64,000 nt of DNA from Streptomyces sp. f51 (GTDB taxonomy: Bacteria; Actinomycetota; Actinomycetes; Streptomycetales; Streptomycetaceae): assembly GCF_037940415.1 (NCBI RefSeq), contig NZ_CP149798.1, positions 5,675,001 to 5,739,000 on the forward strand, given 5' to 3'. Below the pieces are notes generated by a model. The model searched no databases. It was given only the letters and a program-made list of their open reading frames with translations, and had not been told where the DNA came from. Shown piece after piece: positions 58,526 to 64,000 of this stretch. How positions within the stretch are numbered: position 1 is the first letter of the stretch; every line of letters starts with the position of its first letter. Both the position numbers and the translations under genes were made by a program.

Positions 58526-59785
58526 CTAACGCGGGAGCGGTTGCGGGGGCCGTTCGCCCACGTAGTGGCCGCTCGGCCGCATCCGCAGCGGGCGTTCCGC
58601 GTACTCCTCCAGGGTGTGGGCGATCCAGCCCGCCGTCCGGGCGATGGCGAAGATCGTCTCTCCGGCGGAGGCCGGCATGCCGGACGAGGTCGTGAGGACG
58701 GCCAGCGCGAGATCGACGTTGGCGTGCAGAGGCGCGTGCCGGGCGGTGGTGGTCACGACGTCACGGGCCGCGGCCAGCGCGGGCGCCGCGCCGGGGACCT
58801 CCTCAAGGAGGGCGAACAGGGCACGCGCGCGTGGATCCTCGCCGGGGTAGAGCCGATGGCCGAGTCCGGGGACGCGGCGCCCGGCGCGCAGCTCGTCGGC
58901 GACCACGGGAGCGGCCGTGCCCTGGTCGAGCACGTCCAGCAGCAGCCGGTGCGCGAGCCCGCTGGCGGCACCGTGCAGGGGTCCTTCGAGGGCGCCGAGG
59001 CCCGCGGACACGGCCGCGTACGTGTGGGCGCGAGCGGACGCCGCGACCCGGACCGCCAGCGTCGAGGCGGCCAGGTCGTGGTCGACGAGCAGTCCGAGTG
59101 CCGTGTCCAGCACCCGCAATGACGCCTCGTCGGGTACGCGTCCGCTCAGCCTTGCCCACAACCGGTGAGCCAGGGGGCCTTCGTCGCGGTGGTCGTGTCC
59201 CACGGTCGGCAGCGCGGCGACGAGGGTGGGAATGAGGGTGCGCCCGGTGCCGAGCACGGCGTCCTCGGAGAGGTCGAAGCGCAGCGGGTCGGCGGCCGCG
59301 GCGGCGATCGTCGCCACGCGCAGCCGGTCGGTCGGGCCGCTGTGCTCGGGCAGCGCGTCGACGCTGCGACGGGCGGCGGCCACGGACGCCTCCGGGGCCT
59401 TGAACGTGACGCCGGGGCGGAGTGCACCGGTCCACAGCCATTCGGCGATCTCCTCGTAGGAGTACCGGGAGGCCAGTTCCGCCGCGTCGACACCCCGGAA
59501 GTAGTACCGATCCTTGTCGATCAAGGTGATGCGGGTGCGTACGGAGAGTTCGCCGCCGCCGCTCGAACTGCCGCCGCCTTCACGTCTGTTGCGCCGTGCG
59601 AGAGCCTCGACCTCCTTGGGGTCGAACGTGCTCCCGCGTCCTCCCGGCTCCCGTCGGCTGCTGAGCTGGCCGCGGCTCACATAGGCGTACACGGTCTCCG
59701 GTTTCACGCCCAGCAGCTCGGCGGTCTCCTTGGTGCTGAGCCGTCGGCCTTCGCGTGCCGGAATGGCCGCTTCTCGATCCCTCAT
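58526..59785 (-). CDS. citrate synthase with N-terminal MerR/excisionase-type HTH
   Basis: A 419-aa fusion. Residues about 10-65 form an HTH_17/MerR-like domain: RLSTKETAELLGVKPETVYA then YVSRGQLSSRREPGGRGS. The rest is citrate synthase: RITLIDKDRYYFRGVDAAEL, the first catalytic His in EGPLHGAASGLAHRLLL, the second in GLGHRLYPGEDPRARALF, Asp in HANVDLALAVL, and the CoA/citrate end GWIAHTLEEYAERPLRMRPS. All three catalytic residues are kept. TACGGT lies seven bases before the ATG (59785). It is divergent from a second citrate synthase across palindromes it might bind. Confidence 0.9.
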   Translation of the reverse strand: MRDREAAIPAREGRRLSTKETAELLGVKPETVYAYVSRGQLSSRREPGGRGSTFDPKEVEALARRNRREGGGSSSGGGELSVRTRITLIDKDRYYFRGVDAAELASRYSYEEIAEWLWTGALRPGVTFKAPEASVAAARRSVDALPEHSGPTDRLRVATIAAAAADPLRFDLSEDAVLGTGRTLIPTLVAALPTVGHDHRDEGPLAHRLWARLSGRVPDEASLRVLDTALGLLVDHDLAASTLAVRVAASARAHTYAAVSAGLGALEGPLHGAASGLAHRLLLDVLDQGTAAPVVADELRAGRRVPGLGHRLYPGEDPRARALFALLEEVPGAAPALAAARDVVTTTARHAPLHANVDLALAVLTTSSGMPASAGETIFAIARTAGWIAHTLEEYAERPLRMRPSGHYVGERPPQPLPR

Positions 59786-59813
59786 GAACGCCACCGTATC
59801 CGTGGATCGGTAT

Positions 59814-59849
59814 ATTGATTCAATCAATGTTGACAGTTATTGAGTCAAT
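59814..59849. promoter_or_regulatory. palindromes between divergent citrate-synthase genes
   Basis: ATTGATTCAATCAAT (59814-59828) is a perfect 15-bp palindrome about its central C, and ATTGAGTCAAT (59839-59849) a perfect 11-bp one; the centres are 23 bp apart, about two helical turns. A further half-site GAATCAA lies at 59870-59876. The A/T richness stands out strongly against the surrounding sequence. Confidence 0.75.
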
Positions 59850-59882
59850 CATGGACAGTCGAATCAAGTCCAGGGAGGAAAC

Positions 59883-61061
59883 ATGCCGATCAACCGAACC
59901 GCGTCCATCTCCGGCGACACGCGCGCCGAGGTACCGAGAGGTCTCGCCGGGGTCGTCGTCACCGACACCGAACTGGGTGACGTCAGAGGGCTGGAGGGCT
60001 TCTACCACTACCGCCAGTACTCGGCCGTCGACCTGGCGCGGACCCGCTGCTTCGAGGACGTCTGGCATCTGCTGGCCCACGGCGAACTGCCCGACGCGAC
60101 CCGCCGCGCCGCCTTCACCGCGCGCACCGCGCGGCTGCGCCGGCTGCCGGACGACGTACGGGCGGCGCTGCCCGCGATCGCGGCCGCGACCGGGCCCTCG
60201 GGCCCCCTCGCCGGACTGCGCACCGCCCTGTCCCTCCTCGGAGCGTCGCTGGGGTTCCGTCCGGTGTACGACATCGACGCCGGTCGCCGCCTCGACGACG
60301 GTCTCGCGGCGACGGCGGCCGTACCGACCCTGCTCACCGCGCTGTACCGGATCGGGCGGGGACTGGAGCCGGTGGAGCCGCGCGAGGACCTGGGGTACGC
60401 CGCCAACTACCTGTACATGTTGACGGGTTCGGAGCCGGACGCGGCGCGCGCCCGAGCGGTCGAGCAATACCTCATCTCAACCATTGACCATGGATTCAAT
60501 GCGTCAACGTTCACGGCGCGGGTGATCGCTTCCACCGGTGCGGATGTGGCGGCCTGCCTCGTGGGCGCCATCGGCGCTCTCTCGGGCCCGCTCCACGGAG
60601 GCGCTCCCAGCCGTGCCCTGGACACCCTCGACGCGATCGGGACCCCTGACCGTATCGACGGCTGGATCCGTGAACGCGTCCTGGCCGGCGAGCGCATCAT
60701 GGGCTTCGGGCACCCCGTCTACCGCACGGAGGACCCGCGTTCGCGGATGCTCCGGGGGATGGCCGAGGAGTTCGGGGGCCCGCTCGTCGAGTTCGCGGTC
60801 GAAGTGGAACGGCAGGTGGAGGCGATCCTGGCCGAACTCAAGCCGGGCCGCGAGCTGCACACCAACGTGGAGTTCTACGCAGGTGTGGTCATGGAACTCT
60901 GCGGGCTGCCCCGCGAGATGTTCACCCCCACCTTCGCCGCCGCCCGCGTGGTCGGCTGGAGCGCGAACATCGTGGAACAGGCGAAGGACCCGAAGATAAT
61001 CCGCCCGGCTGCCCGCTACGTGGGTCCGGTTCCACCGGTGGCGGTGCCGTCGGCCGCCTGA
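59883..61061 (+). CDS. citrate synthase family protein
   Basis: A 392-aa citrate synthase homologue. LEGFYHYRQYSAVDLARTRC and FEDVWHLLAHGELPDA form the N-terminal part; catalytic His in LSGPLHGGAPSRALDTL and in MGFGHPVYRTEDPRSRML. The usual catalytic Asp (NVDF) is Glu here: LHTNVEFYAGVVMELCGLP. The end DPKIIRPAARYVGP carries the substrate Arg. It could make citrate or methylcitrate. GGGAGGAA lies just before the ATG; the palindromes are 34-69 bp upstream. Weak echoes of the ATTGA motif recur inside the gene near 60480-60510. Confidence 0.9.
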   Translation: MPINRTASISGDTRAEVPRGLAGVVVTDTELGDVRGLEGFYHYRQYSAVDLARTRCFEDVWHLLAHGELPDATRRAAFTARTARLRRLPDDVRAALPAIAAATGPSGPLAGLRTALSLLGASLGFRPVYDIDAGRRLDDGLAATAAVPTLLTALYRIGRGLEPVEPREDLGYAANYLYMLTGSEPDAARARAVEQYLISTIDHGFNASTFTARVIASTGADVAACLVGAIGALSGPLHGGAPSRALDTLDAIGTPDRIDGWIRERVLAGERIMGFGHPVYRTEDPRSRMLRGMAEEFGGPLVEFAVEVERQVEAILAELKPGRELHTNVEFYAGVVMELCGLPREMFTPTFAAARVVGWSANIVEQAKDPKIIRPAARYVGPVPPVAVPSAA

Positions 61062-61140
61062 CGTCGGCGAGCAGTCGACGGCGTCAGGGACCCGGCTGCC
61101 GTCGTACGGGCGATCCGGCCCGCGGGGCACACGTAAAGGG

Positions 61141-61163
61141 CCCGGCACCGTGGTGATGCCGGG
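61141..61163 (+). terminator. terminator hairpin after citrate synthase
   Basis: CCCGGCA and TGCCGGG form a 7-bp stem around CCGTGGTGA, about 80 bp after the stop. Confidence 0.5.
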
Positions 61164-61301
61164 CTCCGGGTCCTGGCCGACGGGATTCCAACCCGGCGAG
61201 TCAATGGGTGGGAACCGAATCCAAGGGGTCGGACGGGAAGCCGTCCGTTCGCGGTCGTACCGCCAGGCCCTCGTCGCTCCGTGGATGGGCGTGTCCCGGC
61301 G

Positions 61302-61538
61302 TCAGAGGTCCGGGATGTCCTTCTTGGCGCGCAGCAAGGTGTCGCGCGTGATGACGACGATCCGTTCGTAGTCGGCCCGTGAAGCGTCGGGCGGGAGCTC
61401 GGGGTCGAGTTCCAGGGTGGCCTCGCGCCCGATGACGGCGAAGTCGCCGTCGCTGAGCTCGAAGATGTCGGGGCATGACTGGCCAGAAGCGCTGCCGCGC
61501 TCGCGTGGAGTAGCCCCGACACGTCGCACGATCTTCAC
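61302..61538 (-). CDS. conserved hypothetical protein, 78 aa
   Basis: A short protein, KIVRRVGATPRERGSASGQS then CPDIFELSDGDFAVIGREA and ADYERIVVITRDTLLRAKKD. I recall many near-identical Streptomyces proteins of this length, often close to XRE-family regulator and DUF397/DUF6879 genes; none of those genes is evident here. It is acidic and soluble with no known domain. GTG start at 61538, with only A-rich sequence upstream. Possibly a partner protein of a regulator encoded elsewhere. Confidence 0.75.
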   Translation of the reverse strand: MKIVRRVGATPRERGSASGQSCPDIFELSDGDFAVIGREATLELDPELPPDASRADYERIVVITRDTLLRAKKDIPDL

Positions 61539-61558
61539 GGAAAATTACCAACCTTATG

Positions 61559-61646
61559 GCTCGGAGCAGTAAGGGATCCGAGCTGTTGTTTCGGAGTTGA
61601 GGCCTCCGAGCAGGGGTGATCGTTCGGAGGTGGAACTCTCCGAGCG
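61559..61646. repeat. cluster of TCGGAG/CTCCGAG elements
   Basis: Within 88 bp TCGGAG occurs at 61561, 61591 and 61624, and TCCGAG at 61577, 61605 and 61638, alternating in orientation to give three TCGGAG...TCCGAG inverted pairs. They lie in the 366-bp gap (61539-61904) upstream of the 78-aa gene on the minus strand. The rest of that gap holds no gene I can support. Confidence 0.65.
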
Positions 61647-61904
61647 CATGGGTGTTGAGCCGGAGGGCTCAGAGAGATCTGAGCATGCGCGCAAACTTAG
61701 CGGCTCGCGATGCCCCTGGTATCCAAAGCGCGGCAAGCAGCCGAGTGAATCTGGAGAGCTTTGCTTGACCAGGGGTGGTATGAGGGTGGTAGGCGACCCG
61801 TGGCGCACCAAGGTGTGGGAGGGGCGTGCGGGGCTCGACCCCCGCGCGCCGCGAGGTACGACCCCACGTGTCACGCTACCGGTCGAGCCCGGCAGTGTGC
61901 GGGA

Positions 61905-62405
61905 CTATCCCTCATCCGGCTCTCCGACGACCCACCATTCGTCGGCGTCGGCATCCGCCTGATCCTGGATCAGCGTGTCCATCATCCGGCCCAGTTGAGC
62001 CTCGTCGGAGGACTCGGGCAGGCTCTTGCGGTGATGCTCGGTCGCCGCCCAGTACTCCCTGAAGATCGGATTCTGGCAGATGATGCGGAAGTGGCCGTGG
62101 AGCTCCGCGCGCGTGAGCGCCCCGATCCGGTGGAAGTACAGGGCGTTGATGTAGAGGGCGTTCGCGAAGAGGTACTGGCGCTGCTTCTCGGGTCCGATCT
62201 CGGTTTCGTACGTGTTGAGCACGGCGGCGAGGGCGGGATCGTCCATGGCTTTGCACATCAGGTCGAAATGGAGTCGGTGCTGCTCGGTGAGCACGGCACG
62301 TCGGCGCTGCCGTGTGCTTCGCTCCGTCACGGCGTTTGCCGCGGCGCCGAAGCCCGACCACGCGGCAGCGCCGAGCCTCCGTATCGCGGAAATCTGTGTG
62401 GCCAT
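61905..62405 (-). CDS. DUF6082 protein
   Basis: A 166-aa protein matching the Streptomyces DUF6082 group: LTEQHRLHFDLMCKAMDDPA, QRQYLFANALYINALYFHRI, LTRAELHGHFRIICQNPIFR and EYWAATEHHRKSLPESSDEA. Function unknown; members are often sporadic, with several paralogues per genome. Probably all-helical and cytoplasmic. The ATG at 62405 is the natural start. Together with the 78-aa gene it forms a short accessory-looking stretch between the citrate synthases and the CobW gene. Confidence 0.75.
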   Translation of the reverse strand: MATQISAIRRLGAAAWSGFGAAANAVTERSTRQRRRAVLTEQHRLHFDLMCKAMDDPALAAVLNTYETEIGPEKQRQYLFANALYINALYFHRIGALTRAELHGHFRIICQNPIFREYWAATEHHRKSLPESSDEAQLGRMMDTLIQDQADADADEWWVVGEPDEG

Positions 62406-62625
62406 GTCAACCCCCGAATCAGGCGACCGTCCGCCGGTCGTCGGTTGTGGGGCGACAGGGAGCGGACCGGCGAGCGGTGGGCGGCGCGCTTGCCGTCTCC
62501 CAGTGTTGCCGAGCGGCTCTGATCGGCAGGGAGGCGGAGAGGAGGCGCACGGAGGGATGTGCGGGTCGCATCCACCGGCGCCATGTCCAACGTGTGCCCC
62601 GCGAGCGCCGCTAACAATCGTTCAC

Positions 62626-62654
62626 TTCGGGGCGATTCCGCCCACTCGTATGCT
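62626..62654 (+). promoter_or_regulatory. promoter for the CobW-type gene
   Basis: TTCGGG (62626-62631), a 17-bp spacer and TATGCT (62649-62654), with the start expected near 62661 and a GAGAGG ribosome site before the ATG at 62726. No Zur-type palindrome is visible in this 320-bp gap. Confidence 0.55.
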
Positions 62655-62725
62655 GGGTCGGCATTCATTCCGCGCGTGAGCGCCGGTCCCGTGAGCCGGT
62701 GCGCGCACAGGTTCAGAGAGGGCGC

Positions 62726-63871
62726 ATGGTGAGTCGGTCGAGTACCCGGCAGATCCCGGTCATCGTTCTCGCCGGCTTCCTCGGCTCCGGCAAGACCACA
62801 CTGCTCAACCACCTCCTGCATCGCAGTGGAGGCAGCCGCATCGGAGCCGTCGTGAACGACTTCGGGGCGATCGAGATCGACGCGATGGCGGTGGCCGGGG
62901 CACTCGGCGACTCCACCGTCTCGCTCGGCAACGGGTGTCTGTGCTGTGCGGTCGATGTCACCGAACTTGATCAATATCTTGATCGGCTCGCTCGGCCCTC
63001 CGCTCGGATCGACGTCATCGTCATCGAGGCGAGCGGGCTCGCCGAGCCCCAGGAGCTCGTGCGCATGGTGCTCGCCAGCGAGCATCCGGGGATCGTGTAC
63101 GGAGGGCTCGTCGAGGTCGTCGACGCCGCCGAGTTCGCCGGTACACGCGAGAAGCATCCCGAAATCGACCGGCACCTCGCGCTCGCCGATCTCGTCGTCG
63201 TCAACAAGGTCGACCGGGCCGACGACCGGGACCGGGTGCTGGGTGTCGTGCGGGAGCTCGCCGACCGTGCCGCCGTCGTCCCCGCCACCTACGGCCGGAT
63301 CGATCCGGAGCTTCTGTTCGACTGCCGGCCCAGCGAGGAGCGCATCGGGCAGCTGTCCTTCGACGATCTCCACCGGCACGAGGACGAGATCGACGGACCG
63401 GGCGACGGCGAGGCCGACAGCGGGGAAGACCGTCCGGCGGAGGGCGGCCGCACGGAGCGTGGCCGCACGGAGCGTGGCCGGGAGCGGCACGACCACTCCG
63501 GGCATCTGCACTCCGCCTACGACTCCCTCTCTTTCAGCTCTGAAGTCCCCCTCGGGCCAAGGCAGTTGATGGCCTTCCTCGACAGCAGGCCCGAAGGGCT
63601 CTACCGGATCAAGGGCTACGTCGACTTCGGCGTCCAGGACATCCGCAACCGCTACGCCGTGCACGCCGTCGGGCGGTTCCTGCGCTTCTACCCGGAGCCC
63701 TGGACCGAAGCCGACGAGCGCCTCACCCAGCTCGTCCTCATCGGTTCGGGGATCGACACGGTGGCGCTGGCCAAGGAGCTGGAGGCATGCACGGAGGACG
63801 CCCCGCATGCCGACGAACACAGCATGTGGGGCGTCCTCCGCTACGTACAGGAGCCCGGCCCGGAGGCCTGA
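62726..63871 (+). CDS. CobW/COG0523-family GTPase
   Basis: A 381-aa metal-chaperone-type GTPase. VIVLAGFLGSGKTTLLNHLL is the P-loop, VNDFGAIEIDA follows, GNGCLCCAVDVTELDQYLDR holds the CxCC metal motif, IDVIVIEASGLAEPQELVRM is Walker B and LVVVNKVDRADD the NKxD. A His/Asp/Arg-rich spacer (HDHSGHLHSAYDSLSF region) probably binds metal. The CobW C-terminal domain is GLYRIKGYVDFGVQDIRNRY. COG0523 proteins handle zinc or cobalt. The ATG at 62726 follows GAGAGG. It ends six bases before the converging edge gene. Confidence 0.9.
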   Translation: MVSRSSTRQIPVIVLAGFLGSGKTTLLNHLLHRSGGSRIGAVVNDFGAIEIDAMAVAGALGDSTVSLGNGCLCCAVDVTELDQYLDRLARPSARIDVIVIEASGLAEPQELVRMVLASEHPGIVYGGLVEVVDAAEFAGTREKHPEIDRHLALADLVVVNKVDRADDRDRVLGVVRELADRAAVVPATYGRIDPELLFDCRPSEERIGQLSFDDLHRHEDEIDGPGDGEADSGEDRPAEGGRTERGRTERGRERHDHSGHLHSAYDSLSFSSEVPLGPRQLMAFLDSRPEGLYRIKGYVDFGVQDIRNRYAVHAVGRFLRFYPEPWTEADERLTQLVLIGSGIDTVALAKELEACTEDAPHADEHSMWGVLRYVQEPGPEA

Positions 63872-63877
63872 CGGGGA

Positions 63878-64000
63878 CTACACCGGGCCGGCCACCACCG
63901 ACACCGGCCTGCCCAGCGACACGCCCGAGCCGTCACGGCGCGGGTCGATCTCCGGCAGGTCGACGGGCATTCCGGTCTTCTGCGCCGCGTGTCCCGGCGT
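63878..64000 (-). CDS. 3' end of a minus-strand gene, possibly topoisomerase IV subunit A
   Basis: Only the last 40 codons are present: TPGHAAQKTGMPVDLPEIDP then RRDGSGVSLGRPVSVVAGPV and stop. The composition fits a flexible C-terminal tail. In Streptomyces gene order parC (topoisomerase IV A) lies some 14 genes from parE near a CobW gene, and I recall its C-terminus ending in a DPRRDGSG-like stretch, so parC is my best guess, at low confidence. No catalytic part is visible. Confidence 0.35.
   Translation of the reverse strand, partial: TPGHAAQKTGMPVDLPEIDPRRDGSGVSLGRPVSVVAGPV

Noticed and set aside
61161..61260. tRNA-like sequence (GGGATTCCAACCC)
   Set aside because: No T-loop TTCRA consensus, no foldable cloverleaf and no CCA end on either strand.
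61826..61860. Possible tRNA 3' end or attachment site (GGGGCTCGACCCCC)
   Set aside because: It looks like a T-arm but no other arms can be found, and there is no integrase or flanking direct repeat.

Overview
The window is high-GC actinobacterial DNA that I read as Streptomyces. The grounds are third-position G/C codon bias, many GTG starts, a hrdB-type principal sigma factor next to the sporulation regulator gene whiH, a nrdR-nrdJ pair, a leaderless style of promoter, and a gene order resembling the conserved core of the Streptomyces chromosome. Most of it is housekeeping or conserved lineage genes; I see no prophage, transposase or CRISPR array.

Layout. (1) 1-10.7 kb, plus strand: the miaB 3' end, a 36-bp minisatellite, an extradiol-dioxygenase-like protein, a small minus-strand MT0933-type antitoxin-like gene, miaA, a small membrane protein, dapF, a RelA/SpoT homologue, a secreted M1 peptidase and hflX. 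(2) 10.8-17 kb: a minus-strand trypsin-like lipoprotein facing hflX, then a three-gene NIS-siderophore-like locus (PLP aminotransferase, IucA/IucC synthetase, acyltransferase) that lacks the usual decarboxylase and monooxygenase. (3) 17-24.3 kb, DNA damage and dNTP supply: dinG convergent with lexA, and lexA divergent from nrdR-nrdJ. An SOS box and tandem NrdR-like boxes lie in the shared gap. (4) 24.4-34.6 kb: small conserved proteins (DUF6215-like, TerD, DUF4937-like), a histidine phosphatase overlapping an ADP-ribosylglycohydrolase-like gene, a DUF4173 membrane protein with an internal minisatellite, a DHA2 efflux pump divergent from a TetR regulator across two matching operators, rnhB, and an unrecognised protein. 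(5) 35-43.4 kb: a hypothetical protein, a RecQ-like helicase with a C-terminal phosphoribosyltransferase domain, a DUF4192 protein, a glycogen-debranching-like protein and a NUDIX/winged-helix protein. (6) 43.5-49.7 kb: an ABC protein with ATPase and permease parts in one chain, whiH, hrdB, a secreted trypsin-like protease and a DUF7455 protein. (7) 50-58.4 kb: parE, then a translationally coupled block (DUF1453-like protein, histidine kinase, response regulator) followed by a DUF485 protein and a monocarboxylate/sodium symporter, and a minus-strand sucrase/ferredoxin-like gene under an iron box. (8) 58.5-64 kb: two divergent citrate-synthase paralogues, one carrying an N-terminal HTH, around a palindrome cluster; a short accessory-looking stretch (78-aa hypothetical, DUF6082); a CobW GTPase; and the last 40 codons of a minus-strand gene, possibly parC.

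Themes. The most informative signals are regulatory: palindromes beside regulators that could bind them (TetR pump, HTH-citrate synthase, NUDIX-wHTH, two-component operon, whiH), an iron box lying over a leaderless -10 element, and SOS and NrdR boxes. Several proteins have unusual architecture or altered catalytic motifs: a RecQ-PRTase fusion, an ABC ATPase without the Walker B glutamate and H-loop histidine, a citrate synthase with Glu in place of the catalytic Asp, and a RelA homologue with a weakened synthetase site. Acetate uptake, its two-component system and the citrate-synthase pair lie within 10 kb of each other.
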